Below the pieces are notes generated by a model. That model saw nothing but the letters and a program-made list of their open reading frames with translations, was not told the DNA's origin and made no database searches. Below are positions 25,531 through 34,101 of a DNA stretch of 64,000 nt, piece by piece. Source of the DNA: Burkholderia ubonensis (GTDB taxonomy: Bacteria > Pseudomonadota > Gammaproteobacteria > Burkholderiales > Burkholderiaceae); assembly GCF_902833085.1 (NCBI RefSeq), contig NZ_CADFEB010000001.1:603742-667741 (forward strand). The letters run 5' to 3'. How positions within the stretch are numbered: the first letter of the stretch is position 1; each line of letters opens with the position of its first letter. The position numbers and the translations under genes were made by a program.

Positions 25531-26223
25531 TCAAAAGTCGCTCGGTCCGTGCTTCGGCATCACGACGTTGTACAGGCCGTCGCGGTTGATGCCGGTGTAG
25601 AGCGGCGCGCTGGGCGCGACGCGCCAGTCGCGCGGGTCGTTGAACACCGCAAGCTCGGGCTTGTTGTGGATCACGAAAATGACATGGTCTTCCCATTTCT
25701 GCTCGAAACTCGCGAGCGAGACCGGCCGCGTGCCGGTGGCCGGATCGCCGACGAGCACGCGCCCGTTGCGCAGCCCCTTCACGACCACGAAATGGTGATA
25801 GCCGTGCTCGGTGATCAGCACGATCGCCGGCGTGTGCGTCTTCGCGAGCGTCTGCAGCGGCAGTTCGTAGCCGTCCGCGACGAAGCCGTGCGCTTCGAGA
25901 AAGCGCCGGATGTCGAGCAGCGAGAATCCCTGCCGGCGGATCTTCTCCTGATTGCCGTTCTCCCACATCTGGGTGAACGCGGTCTGCTCGGTCATCGGAT
26001 AGCCGTACTGGTAAGTGAGCAGCGTCGCGACGGCGGCCGACCCGCAGCTGAAGTCGTACTGCTGCTTGACGGTCCGCTTGAAGCGCGCTTCCTTGAGACT
26101 CGTGACGTGCATCGCGTAGCCGGCGCCGGCCGGATCGACCACGGTCATCTCGTCCGCCCGGGCTGCCGGGACGGATGCCGCGCACGCGAGCGCCGCCATC
26201 CACACCGCCGCGCAATGTCTCAT
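25531..26223 (-). CDS. Exported C39-family cysteine peptidase, FapD-like
   Basis: A 230-residue protein: signal peptide (to about residue 23, AARADE), then a C39 peptidase domain. The oxyanion Gln and catalytic Cys are in VKQQYDFSCGSAAVATLL (Cys 60), the His in EHGYHHFVVVKG (His 144), and the Asp in LVGDPATG (Asp 160). Stand-alone periplasmic C39 proteins with this DFSCGSAA pattern are FapD in Pseudomonas amyloid operons. It lies 3 bases after the upstream gene and 8 before the downstream one. Both neighbours encode double-glycine sites, so they are its probable substrates. Confidence 0.85.
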   Translation of the reverse strand: MRHCAAVWMAALACAASVPAARADEMTVVDPAGAGYAMHVTSLKEARFKRTVKQQYDFSCGSAAVATLLTYQYGYPMTEQTAFTQMWENGNQEKIRRQGFSLLDIRRFLEAHGFVADGYELPLQTLAKTHTPAIVLITEHGYHHFVVVKGLRNGRVLVGDPATGTRPVSLASFEQKWEDHVIFVIHNKPELAVFNDPRDWRVAPSAPLYTGINRDGLYNVVMPKHGPSDF

Positions 26224-26226
26224 CGC

Positions 26227-26682
26227 TCAATTTCCGAAGTGCACGTTGAGCACCGTCGCGTTCTGGATCAGCACGTTGGCGCCGGTATTCTGGATGACCG
26301 TCGGCAACCCGCTCGAATTCGCGAACGAGCCGTCGGCAATCGAATTCGAGCCTGTCGACACCCGGTTCGCCACGTTGTCGGTAACCGCGCCGGTCAGGTA
26401 GTTCTGCCCGATCAGCGCATCGCCGCCGCGATGCTGGTCGAGCTGGTCGGGCGTCATCGCGACGCCGAGACTGTCGTCGTGCACGGTTGGCGCGCCGGTC
26501 GCTGCCGGAGCCGGTACGGTCCCGTCCGAGGGTTCAACCGGTGTGGAAGGTGCGGGCGTCGGCGCGGCGCTGACCCCGGCATCCACGCCGGTTCGCGACG
26601 CGTCAGGCGCCGCATGGGCCGTCAGGCCCGGCAGCAACACCGCAGGCAATAGCATCAGCGAAAATGCCTTTCGGATTCGCAT
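26227..26682 (-). CDS. Exported Fap-like accessory protein with double-glycine site
   Basis: A 151-residue protein with a signal peptide (FSLMLLPAVLLPGLTAHA), a Pro/Ala/Thr-rich spacer to about residue 68, and MTPDQLDQHRGG at 76-87, matching the double-glycine leader pattern (Leu -7, Gly -2, Gly -1). About 64 residues follow, rich in Asn, Val, Gly and Ile (GSFANSSGLPTVIQNTGANVLIQNATVLNV), with a VIQNT-N-IQ pattern also present in the protein at 24911. AAGGAG precedes the ATG at 26682. It lies 3 bases before the C39 gene, so it is second in the operon. Confidence 0.75.
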   Translation of the reverse strand: MRIRKAFSLMLLPAVLLPGLTAHAAPDASRTGVDAGVSAAPTPAPSTPVEPSDGTVPAPAATGAPTVHDDSLGVAMTPDQLDQHRGGDALIGQNYLTGAVTDNVANRVSTGSNSIADGSFANSSGLPTVIQNTGANVLIQNATVLNVHFGN

Positions 26683-26914
26683 GGCTGTCTCCTTCGGCCC
26701 TGCGCGGGTCGGCTCGAACCCGACGCGCAGGGAGCGGAATCGGCGTGACCGTCGATCGACGGACATCAGGCCGGAATACGCCGGCGACGGCGAGGCGGCC
26801 ATTCGGTCGTCCCGCCGTCGCCGGCCATCTCGTCCGTCCGGCGAAGGAACGCGAGCCGCGGGAGCGACTGCCCCTGCGGCCTTGCGTACGATTCGCCGGG
26901 GCTGGCCGGCCGTT

Positions 26915-28159
26915 CTAACGTCCGACGGTCAGGTTCGCCTGCACGGTCACGGCCTGCTGCACGAACGACGCCATGCCGCTGTTCTGGTTGGCGATCATGA
27001 TGCCCGCCGCGGACTGACCGACGCTCGCCATCGCGTTGGACATGTTGAACGTCCCCGCGTTGACCGCATTGGCTCCGCCTGCGCCACCCGCGCCGCCGAC
27101 CGCGCCGTTACCGACGCCGCCGTTGCCGGTGCCGCCTGCGCCGCCCGCGCCGCCCATCGCGCCCACCGCGCCGCTGCCTGCGGTCGCGCTGCCGTTGCTG
27201 GCCGTCGTCGAGGCGCCGCCGTTGGCCGCGCTACCGCCCGTGCCCGCACCGCCCGCCGCGCCGTTGCCCGCCGACGCTGTCGCCGCGCCGCCCGTGCCGC
27301 CCGCGGACGTGCCGGGGCCGCCCGTGCCGGAGCCTGCTCCGCCCGAAGCCGTCGCCGAGCCTGACGAGCCTGCGCCGCCCGAGCCGCTGCCGTTGCCCGT
27401 GCCGGTACCCGTCCCGGTGCCGGTGCCGCTGCCGGTTGATGCCGTCGCGCTTCCGCTGCCATGATTCCTGGCCCACGCGGAACCGGGATCGGCTGTGCCA
27501 GTGCCGCCGCCCCAGCCGGCGCCGCTGCCCCTGCCGGGGCCGCCCACGCCGATCGAAGCCGCGACCGCGCCGCCGCCCGTGCCCGAGCCTGCGCCGCCGC
27601 CCGCCGTGGCGTAGCCGCCGCCGCCGCCGGAGGCCCCGGATGCGCCGCCGTTTCCGCCGCCGCCGCCGTTGCCGGTGCCGGCCGTCGCGCTGCCGTTGCT
27701 GGCGTTGCCTGCCGTCGCGCTGCCGTTCTGCGCGCTGCCGCCGCTGCCGCCTGCGCCGCCTGCGCCGCCGTTACCGCCGGTGCCGCCCCTGCCGCCCAAG
27801 CCATACCCGTAGCCGCCCCGACCGCCGCTTCCGCCGGCCGCGCTACCCGAGTTGGCCGCCTGGTTGCCGATGCCCGAGACCTGGACGTTGGAGACGTAGC
27901 CGTCGAGCCTGCTGAGCGCGACGACCCTGGTGGTGTTGTAGGAATCCTGAAAGACGCTCGCGCCGGGGGAGACTTCGTTCGCGTTGGACCCGGTGCTGCT
28001 GGTTTGAGTCGAGCCTACCGTGTTGGTCAGGGAGTTCGATCCGTCATCGGCTCGTTGGCTGCATGTCGAACTGGTATCGCTGCTGCATGGATTCGCCATC
28101 GCGTAACCGCTGCATCCTAATGCGAGGAGCGCAGCGGACGCCAATAAAGTTTTGCGCAT
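26915..28159 (-). CDS. Exported Gly/Ala/Ser/Asn-rich protein, candidate fibre or adhesin subunit
   Basis: A 414-residue protein: signal peptide (KTLLASAALLALGCSGYAMA), a folded-looking N-terminal segment of about 100 residues (SLTNTVGSTQTSSTG, VVALSRLDGYVSNVQVSGIGNQAA), about 260 residues of low-complexity sequence built of GG, GS, NGS, ATA and a run of GT repeats, and a conserved-looking C-terminal domain (ASVGQSAAGIMIANQNSGMASFVQQAVTVQANL). AGGAGG lies 6 bases before the ATG at 28159. It is first in the putative amyloid operon and the obvious exported substrate of the barrel. The repeats differ from the Pseudomonas FapC repeats, so orthology is not claimed. Confidence 0.75.
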   Translation of the reverse strand: MRKTLLASAALLALGCSGYAMANPCSSDTSSTCSQRADDGSNSLTNTVGSTQTSSTGSNANEVSPGASVFQDSYNTTRVVALSRLDGYVSNVQVSGIGNQAANSGSAAGGSGGRGGYGYGLGGRGGTGGNGGAGGAGGSGGSAQNGSATAGNASNGSATAGTGNGGGGGNGGASGASGGGGGYATAGGGAGSGTGGGAVAASIGVGGPGRGSGAGWGGGTGTADPGSAWARNHGSGSATASTGSGTGTGTGTGTGNGSGSGGAGSSGSATASGGAGSGTGGPGTSAGGTGGAATASAGNGAAGGAGTGGSAANGGASTTASNGSATAGSGAVGAMGGAGGAGGTGNGGVGNGAVGGAGGAGGANAVNAGTFNMSNAMASVGQSAAGIMIANQNSGMASFVQQAVTVQANLTVGR

Positions 28160-28220
28160 GAAATCCTCCTGAAGTAACGAGGGACGGCTTGGCCGACTGC
28201 GCCAATCCGGACCACGCGAC

Positions 28221-28235
28221 GCATCGGCGATGCCA
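28221..28235 (-). promoter_or_regulatory. Candidate sigma-54 (-24/-12) promoter of the amyloid operon
   Basis: On the minus strand the sequence TGGCATCGCCGATGC has GG and GC spaced exactly as in the -24/-12 consensus TGGCAC-N5-TTGC, matching at all but two of the defined positions. Transcription would start near 28210, leaving about a 50-base leader before the ATG at 28159. A palindrome about 90 bases further upstream suits an enhancer-binding protein. Confidence 0.45.
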
Positions 28236-28319
28236 CCCTTGCAAGCGCCTGAATGCAAAGAGGAAGTTGGATCTTTCATGCGGCTCGGGCCGATTCGCCC
28301 GATTTCGGCGTGCGATTTA

Positions 28320-28337
28320 TGTTTCAGTCCTGAAACA
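28320..28337. promoter_or_regulatory. 18-bp palindrome, possible enhancer-binding-protein site
   Basis: TGTTTCAGTCCTGAAACA has two perfect 8-base arms around a 2-base centre. It sits about 90 bases upstream of the candidate sigma-54 promoter, the usual position for an upstream activating sequence. The binding protein is not known. Confidence 0.45.
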
Positions 28338-28660
28338 CGCCGGCCCCGGAACAGCCCTGATGCACGGCTGAATTCCCGTTTGCATTCAAGCACATGACGG
28401 CGTCTTTCAATGCCGCCGCGACGAACGCGAAACGTTTCACTTTTGACACTGCCGCTTCGTGCATCCGGGTTCACCCGTAGCACCAGATATTCGATTGCGA
28501 TCGCAGAAGCCTGTCCGGCAAGGACCTCCGGCCGGATTCGTTCGTCAACGGAAGCCAAGGGCGTGCGCCGCGGCCGTTCAGAAATGTATCAACTGCGATC
28601 ACGGGTTTTTCTTCGAATCCGGTTTGCGTCAAGCGTCGGCGGATTCGATCCGGCGGCGGC

Positions 28661-29482
28661 TCAGTTCATGCCCGTGCGCTTCTCGACGAACCTTCGTACA
28701 TAATCGTCCGCCGGCCGCGCCAGGATGTCGTCCGGCGTGCCGACCTGCACGAGCGTGCCGTCGCGCAGGATCGCGATCCGGTTGCCGATCCGCAGCGCCT
28801 CGTCGAGATCGTGCGTGATGAACACGATCGTCTTCGCGAGCGTCGCCTGCAGTTCGAGCAACTGGTCCTGCATTTCGGTGCGGATCAGCGGATCGAGCGC
28901 GGAAAACGCCTCGTCCATCAGCAGCACGTCGGTGTCCGCGGCCAGCGCGCGCGCGAGGCCGACGCGCTGCCGCATGCCGCCCGACAGCTCGTCCGGGTAA
29001 TGGTCGGCATAGCCGTCGAGCCCGACCTTCGACAGCCAGGTGCGCGCGGCATCAAGCGCGTCGTGCCGCGTTTCGCCGCGCGTGCGCAGCGCATACGCGG
29101 CGTTGTCGAGCACGGTCTGGTGCGGCAGCAGCCCGAAGTTCTGGAACACCATGCTGACCTTGTAGCGCCGCAGCTCGCGCAGCCCGTGCGGGTCGAGCTT
29201 GATCACGTCGCTGCCGTCGATCACGATCTCGCCGGCCGTCGGCTCGATCAGCCGGTTGAAATGCCGCACGAGCGTCGACTTCCCCGAGCCCGACAGGCCC
29301 ATGATCACGAAGATCTCGCCGGAACCGATGCTGAGGCTCACGTCGTTGAGACCGACGTTGCAGCCGGTCTCCGCGAGCACGTCCGCCTTGCGCTTGCCGC
29401 CGCGCAGCAGGTCGAGCACGCGCGCATGCGATGCCTGCGGCCCGAACAGCTTGTACACGTGTTTGACGTCGATGGTCGCCAT
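28661..29482 (-). CDS. Quaternary-amine (betaine/choline) ABC transporter, ATP-binding subunit
   Basis: A 273-residue ABC ATPase of the ProV/OpuAA type. Walker A is GLSGSGKST, the signature [15 protein letters not shown], Walker [13 protein letters not shown], and the switch His is in FITHDLDEA. The N-terminal VYKLFGPQ and the early insertion before the Walker A are typical of glycine-betaine transporters. The C-terminal CBS domains of ProV and OpuAA are absent, as in HutV-like members. It is third in a binding protein-permease-ATPase operon and starts 14 bases after the permease stop. Confidence 0.93.
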   Translation of the reverse strand: MATIDVKHVYKLFGPQASHARVLDLLRGGKRKADVLAETGCNVGLNDVSLSIGSGEIFVIMGLSGSGKSTLVRHFNRLIEPTAGEIVIDGSDVIKLDPHGLRELRRYKVSMVFQNFGLLPHQTVLDNAAYALRTRGETRHDALDAARTWLSKVGLDGYADHYPDELSGGMRQRVGLARALAADTDVLLMDEAFSALDPLIRTEMQDQLLELQATLAKTIVFITHDLDEALRIGNRIAILRDGTLVQVGTPDDILARPADDYVRRFVEKRTGMN

Positions 29483-29496
29483 GTCTTTCTCCGCTC

Positions 29497-30453
29497 CTAC
29501 GATTGCGCCGGTTGATTCGAGTCGACGCCGGACGACGACGCCTTGCGCGGCAGCCGGTACGGCACCCGCGACGCGCCCTTCTGCCGCCGCTGCTGCGCGA
29601 GCCGGCGGCGCGCGCGGCGCTCCTGGCCGAAGCCCTGGCTGATCCGGTCGATCACGATCGCGAGGATCACGATCGCGATGCCGGCCTGCGTGCCCTTGCC
29701 GACGTCCATCGTCTGGATGCCCGCGAGCACGTCCTCGCCGAGCCCGCGCGAGCCGATCATCGACGCGATCACGACCATCGACAGCGCCATCATCGTCGTC
29801 TGGTTGATGCCGGCCATGATGCTCGGCCGCGCGAGCGGCAACTGCACATTGACCAGCAGCTGCCGGCGCGTCGTGCCGAACGCGCGCGCCGCTTCGGTCA
29901 CGTCGGGATCGACCTGGCGGATGCCGAGATCGGTCAGACGGATCAGCGGCGGCAGCGCGTAGATGATCGTCGCGAGAATCGCCGGCACCTTGCCGAGGCC
30001 GAACAGCATCAGCACCGGAATCAGGTAGACGAAACTCGGCAGCGTCTGCATCACGTCGAGCACCGGCAGCAGCATCCGGCGCAGCCACGGGCTGCGCGAC
30101 GCGAGGATGCCGAGCGGCACGCCGATCGCGACCGACAGCACCGTCGCGACGAGCATCAGCGCGAGCGTCTGCATCAGCTTGTCCCACAGGCCGAAGCAGC
30201 CGATCGCATAGAGCAGCAGCATGAACAGCACGCCGAGGCCCGCGCGGCGCGTCGCGTTCCACGCGATCGCGCCGACCGCGAGCAGCACGAGCCACGGCGG
30301 CGCCGCGCGCAGCGCGCCTTCGAGCGGCACGAGCAGGTAGCGCAGCAGCAGCGCGCTGAAGTGATGAAAACTGTCGCCGTACCGTGCGACGAATGTCTCG
30401 AGCGCGCCGTTGACCCAGTCGGCGATCGACAGATGCAGGAAGAAGCCGTTCAT
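29497..30453 (-). CDS. Quaternary-amine ABC transporter, permease subunit
   Basis: A 318-residue ProW-type permease with about six to seven membrane helices, from [30 protein letters not shown] to [13 protein letters not shown]. The EAA-like cytoplasmic loop that docks the ATPase is [30 protein letters not shown]. The C-terminal tail of about 40 residues is basic and hydrophilic. It lies between the binding-protein gene and the ATPase gene with short spacers. Confidence 0.93.
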   Translation of the reverse strand: MNGFFLHLSIADWVNGALETFVARYGDSFHHFSALLLRYLLVPLEGALRAAPPWLVLLAVGAIAWNATRRAGLGVLFMLLLYAIGCFGLWDKLMQTLALMLVATVLSVAIGVPLGILASRSPWLRRMLLPVLDVMQTLPSFVYLIPVLMLFGLGKVPAILATIIYALPPLIRLTDLGIRQVDPDVTEAARAFGTTRRQLLVNVQLPLARPSIMAGINQTTMMALSMVVIASMIGSRGLGEDVLAGIQTMDVGKGTQAGIAIVILAIVIDRISQGFGQERRARRRLAQQRRQKGASRVPYRLPRKASSSGVDSNQPAQS

Positions 30454-30489
30454 GATCGTTCTCCATCGCGCCGCGACGGCGCGCGAGCA

Positions 30490-31527
30490 TTACGCGCCCT
30501 TCAGGCCGCCGGCGATCTTCTGCGCGACGTCGTTCGGCACCCACTGCTTCCACATGTCCGCACGCGTGCGCAGGAACTGCGTCGCCATCGCCGCGCCGTC
30601 GATCTTCTTCGTCGTCATGTCGAGGATCGTCTGGTTCAGGAAGTCCATCGGAAAGCGAACCTTCTCGAACATCGCGACGAGGTCCGGATTCGCGTCGGCG
30701 AACGGCTTCGACACGCCCACCGTCAGCCGCGACACCATGTACGACGACGCGCACTGATGCGTGCTGCTCTCGTCGCGCAGCGTCTTCCAGCATGCCTCGT
30801 TATAGGCCGGCATCTTCAGCGCGACGAACTTGTACTTCGCCATCAGCGCGGCCGGGCCCCAGTAATAGAACACGATCGGCGCGCCGCGCTGGTACGCGGA
30901 CGCGATCGCCGCATCGAGCGCGGCGCCGGTGCCCGGGTGGAAGTTCGTATACGACTGGTCGAGCTTCAGCACGCGCATGAGACGCGTGTTCACGCGCTCG
31001 CAGTCCCAGCCCGTCGGACAGTTCAGGAAGCGGCCCTTGTCGGGCTCCTCCTCGTCCGCGAACACCTGCTTGAACTTCGGCAGATCGTCGAGCGACGCGA
31101 GCCCCGGCGCGACCGGCTTGAGGTTGCGTGCCGGATCGCCCTTGACCACGTATTCGGGCACGAACCAGCCCTCCTTCGTGCCGCCCGGCAGCGTGTCGCC
31201 GATCAGCTTCACCGCGCCCGACGCGACCGCCTTCGCGGTGATCTCGCTGCGGCCCGTCCACTGCTCGGCCCAGACCTGCAGGTCGTTGCGCGCGAGCGCG
31301 GTTTCGGTCGCGGCGGTGCTGCCCGGCACGACGTCCGTCTTGCAGCCGTAGCCCTTCTCCATGATCTGCCGCAGCACCTCGGTCGCGAACGCCCCGCTTT
31401 CCCACGTGATGCCGGCGAAGTGGACCGTCTTGCCGTCCCCGCACGCGCCGCCGGCCGCGTGGGCCGCGGGCGCCGACAGGATCGCGGCGGCGGCGAGAAG
31501 GACGGTCTTCAGTCGTCGAATCTGCAT
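30490..31527 (-). CDS. Quaternary-amine ABC transporter, periplasmic substrate-binding protein
   Basis: A 345-residue OpuAC/ProX-type binding protein with a signal peptide ([19 protein letters not shown]) and a mature start [28 protein letters not shown]. Trp and Tyr residues that could form an aromatic cage for a trimethylammonium group are present ([18 protein letters not shown]). The start at 31527 removes 20 upstream residues that lack signal-peptide character. It is the first gene of the operon. Upstream lies a 17-bp inverted motif pair shared with the LysR gene at 8.7 kb. Confidence 0.92.
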   Translation of the reverse strand: MQIRRLKTVLLAAAAILSAPAAHAAGGACGDGKTVHFAGITWESGAFATEVLRQIMEKGYGCKTDVVPGSTAATETALARNDLQVWAEQWTGRSEITAKAVASGAVKLIGDTLPGGTKEGWFVPEYVVKGDPARNLKPVAPGLASLDDLPKFKQVFADEEEPDKGRFLNCPTGWDCERVNTRLMRVLKLDQSYTNFHPGTGAALDAAIASAYQRGAPIVFYYWGPAALMAKYKFVALKMPAYNEACWKTLRDESSTHQCASSYMVSRLTVGVSKPFADANPDLVAMFEKVRFPMDFLNQTILDMTTKKIDGAAMATQFLRTRADMWKQWVPNDVAQKIAGGLKGA

Positions 31528-31629
31528 GATGGGTCGTCTCCAATATAGGGCTTGTTGTCGATGCGTCGCGCCGCGCGCGGCGGCCATATCGGGCCACGCT
31601 GCATGTTTGGACCGCCAAATTGTTTATGG

Positions 31630-31745
31630 AAGCGAGTAATTCCGATCACTGCGATCGGCAACGCCAATCGCCCCCGCGACGCGCGCCGGGGCCGCCGGAC
31701 GCCCCATCGGCGACATCGATTCCATCCATCGGAATTACTCGCTTT
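31630..31745. promoter_or_regulatory. Inverted pair of the shared 17-20-bp motif in the transporter/porin divergent promoter
   Basis: AAGCGAGTAATTCCGAT at 31630-31646 is the exact reverse complement of 31728-31744, with 81 bases between. The right-hand copy extends to the 20-bp string found at 8736-8755. The pair lies in the 376-bp space between the divergent binding-protein gene (31527) and porin gene (31904), so one regulator could act on both. No other gene is seen in this space. Confidence 0.5.
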
Positions 31746-31903
31746 TGGTTCCGCATCCGGTTCGCAAGAATGCGCGTGTCATCGGAGGAGACACGAACGC
31801 ACGCCGCCGGTCCCGGCACGCCCGGCCGCTGCGCATCGCTCCGGATGACGGGGGCGCGCCGCGCTCACGACAACCGACACAAGCTGGATACCCGGAGATC
31901 TCA

Positions 31904-33055
31904 ATGAAAACGAAACTGACGGCGCTCGCCGTGACGGCCGCCTTCGCGTCGCCCGTGTTCGCCCAAAGCAGCGTCACGCTGTACGGCGTGATCGACGAGG
32001 GCCTCAATTACACGAACAACGTCGGCACCGGCCACGTCTACGAAATGGCCAGCGGCTATGCGCAGGGCAGCCGCTGGGGCCTGAAGGGGAACGAGGATCT
32101 CGGCGGCGGCCTGAAGGCGCTGTTCCAGCTCGAGAACGGCTTCGACGTGAACAGCGGCCGCCTGAACCAGGGCGGCCGGATGTTCGGCCGCCAGGCCTAC
32201 GTCGGCCTCAGCCACGCGCAGTACGGCACGCTGACGCTCGGCCGGCAATACGACTCGGTCGTCGACTATCTCGCGCCGACGACGGCGAACGGCAACTGGG
32301 GCGGCTACCTGCTCGCGCATCCGTTCGACAACGACAACACCGACAACTCGTTCCGGCTCGACAACACGGTGAAGTACGCGAGCCCGAACTTCAACGGCTT
32401 CCAGTTCGGCGGCGCATACAGCTTCAGCAACGGCACGAACTTCGCCGACAACCGCGCGTACAGCTTCGGCGCGCAATACCAGAACGGCGGGCTGCTCGTC
32501 GGCGCGGCCTACCTGCAGGCGAACAATCCGGGCAACGGCTCGGCCGGCGCGATCACCGCGAACGACGCGAGCTACATCGCGGCGCGCATGCGCGTGTTCG
32601 GCGCGGGCGTCAACTACACGTTCGGGCCCGCGACCGTCGGCTTCGCGTACACGAACTCGAACTACAAGAACCCGACCGGCAACGGCTATCTCGGCACGCC
32701 GGGCGCGATCATCGCGCCGGGTACGACGGTCAGCGCGATCAAGTACCAGAACTTCGAGGTGAACGGCGCGTACCAGATCACGCCGGCGTTCATGGTCGGC
32801 GCGCAATACGTGCTGTCGCTCGAGAAGTACGATTCGTCGGCCGGCAACGCGAAGCCGAAGATCCATTCGGTCGGGCTGATGGCCGACTACAACCTGTCGA
32901 AGCGCACCGACGTCTACCTGCAGGCCGCGTATCAGCACATCGCCGGCGACAAGACGAACTCGATCCTCGACCAGGCATTCATCCCGGGCACCGACGCGCC
33001 GTCGTCGACCGCGAACCAGGTCGCCGTGCGCGTCGCGCTTCGTCACAAGTTCTGA
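31904..33055 (+). CDS. Gram-negative porin (OpcP-type)
   Basis: A 383-residue trimeric general porin with a signal peptide (MKTKLTALAVTAAFASPVFA), the typical mature start QSSVTLYGVIDEGLNYTNN, the second strand region SRWGLKGNEDLGGGLKALFQLE, and the C-terminal strand VAVRVALRHKF ending in Phe. It should form a 16-stranded diffusion pore in the outer membrane. It is divergent from the betaine-type transporter operon and shares the motif-bearing promoter region, so it could supply the same solutes. A strong terminator follows. Confidence 0.94.
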   Translation: MKTKLTALAVTAAFASPVFAQSSVTLYGVIDEGLNYTNNVGTGHVYEMASGYAQGSRWGLKGNEDLGGGLKALFQLENGFDVNSGRLNQGGRMFGRQAYVGLSHAQYGTLTLGRQYDSVVDYLAPTTANGNWGGYLLAHPFDNDNTDNSFRLDNTVKYASPNFNGFQFGGAYSFSNGTNFADNRAYSFGAQYQNGGLLVGAAYLQANNPGNGSAGAITANDASYIAARMRVFGAGVNYTFGPATVGFAYTNSNYKNPTGNGYLGTPGAIIAPGTTVSAIKYQNFEVNGAYQITPAFMVGAQYVLSLEKYDSSAGNAKPKIHSVGLMADYNLSKRTDVYLQAAYQHIAGDKTNSILDQAFIPGTDAPSSTANQVAVRVALRHKF

Positions 33056-33110
33056 CGGCTCTGCCCGTTCCACGCGGCCCCCGCGTCGCGTCTGCGTGCT
33101 GGGGGTCTTT

Positions 33111-33148
33111 GCCCGCCCGCGTGCGACAGCACGCCGGCGGGCTTTTTC
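33111..33148 (+). terminator. Rho-independent terminator after the porin gene
   Basis: A GC-rich stem (GCCCGCC/GGCGGGC, with a further CGTGC/GCACG pairing inside) is followed by TTTTT at 33143-33147, 56 bases after the porin stop. Confidence 0.88.
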
Positions 33149-33288
33149 ATGAGCCGCGCCGACGTGCTTGCTCGACGCACACGTCGCGCGCGACGGCCTC
33201 TACAATGTCGCGGGCGGCAACGAAGGGCCGGCCGCCGTCATGAGACTGATCCAACAACGAAGAACGACATGCCTTTTCCGAGGACCTC

Positions 33289-34101
33289 ATGCTGAATCCG
33301 CTGCAACGCACGCTGTTCGCACTCGCGGCCGGCGCACTCGCCGCCACCGTCGCCCACGCCAAACCCCTCTGCACGATCGTCGCCGACGCCGCGACCGGCC
33401 GCGTGCTCGTCCGGCAAGGCGAGTGTGCGACCCGCGTGACGTCCGCGTCGACGTTCAAGGTCGCGATCAGCCTGATGGGCTACGACGCGGGCTTCCTGAA
33501 GGACGAGCACACGCCGACGCTCCCCTATCGCGACGGCTATCCCGACTGGGGCGGCGCCGCGTGGCGCGAGCCGACCGACCCGGCCCGCTGGATGCGGATC
33601 TCGATCTTCTGGTACTCGCAGCAGGTCGCGCAGGCGCTCGGCCAGGCGCGCTTCCAGCAGTACACGACCGCATTCGGCTACGGCAACGCCGACGTGACCA
33701 GCAAAGAGAGCGAACTGAACGGCGTGATGGGTGCATGGGCCAACGGGTCGCTGCGGATCTCGCCGCTCGAGCAGATCGACTTCTTGCGCAAGATCGTCAA
33801 CCGGACACTGCCTGTCAGCGCGCATGCATACGACATGACCGCGCGCCTCATGCAGCTCGACGCGCAGCCGGGCGGCTGGACCGTGCACGGCAAGACCGGC
33901 ACCGGTTCGCCCGGCGCGCAATACGACGCGGCGCACGCATACGGCTGGTTCGTCGGCTGGGCGACGAAGGGGCCGCGCACGCTGGTGTTCGCGAACCTGA
34001 TCCAGGATGACAAGCCGCAGCGCCCGAACGCCGGCATGCGCTCGCGCGACGCGTTCCTCGACGCGCTGCCTGCGCTCGCCGATTCCGCGCAGCCGCGATG
34101 A
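33289..34101 (+). CDS. Class D beta-lactamase, OXA-42/OXA-57-like
   Basis: A 270-residue class D serine beta-lactamase. Signal peptide (FALAAGALAATVAHA), active-site STFK at residues 54-57, WYSQQVA near 108-114 in the place of the S-x-V motif, YGN at 131-133, and KTG at 202-204. The sequence around these motifs (ISLMGYDAGFL, TLPYRDGYPDWGGAAW, RISPLEQIDFL) closely follows the chromosomal OXA enzymes of the B. pseudomallei group. It hydrolyses beta-lactams in the periplasm. No mobile element is adjacent, so it looks like a resident gene. The stop overlaps the acyltransferase start by ATGA. Confidence 0.93.
   Translation: MLNPLQRTLFALAAGALAATVAHAKPLCTIVADAATGRVLVRQGECATRVTSASTFKVAISLMGYDAGFLKDEHTPTLPYRDGYPDWGGAAWREPTDPARWMRISIFWYSQQVAQALGQARFQQYTTAFGYGNADVTSKESELNGVMGAWANGSLRISPLEQIDFLRKIVNRTLPVSAHAYDMTARLMQLDAQPGGWTVHGKTGTGSPGAQYDAAHAYGWFVGWATKGPRTLVFANLIQDDKPQRPNAGMRSRDAFLDALPALADSAQPR

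Larger units (their letters stand above)
28160..28660. other. 500-bp regulatory region between amyloid operon and amine transporter
   Basis: No gene is seen. It contains the candidate sigma-54 promoter and an upstream palindrome described separately. A second palindrome, GAAACGTTTC, lies near 28430, further upstream of the amyloid operon. The right half is the 3' flank of the convergent-side transporter gene, and no terminator was recognised there. Confidence 0.5.

Noticed and set aside
27036..27915. Pro-rich and Arg-rich plus-strand frames opposite the Gly-rich gene
   Set aside because: They are complements of the GGN repeats; no start signals, signal peptide or family match.
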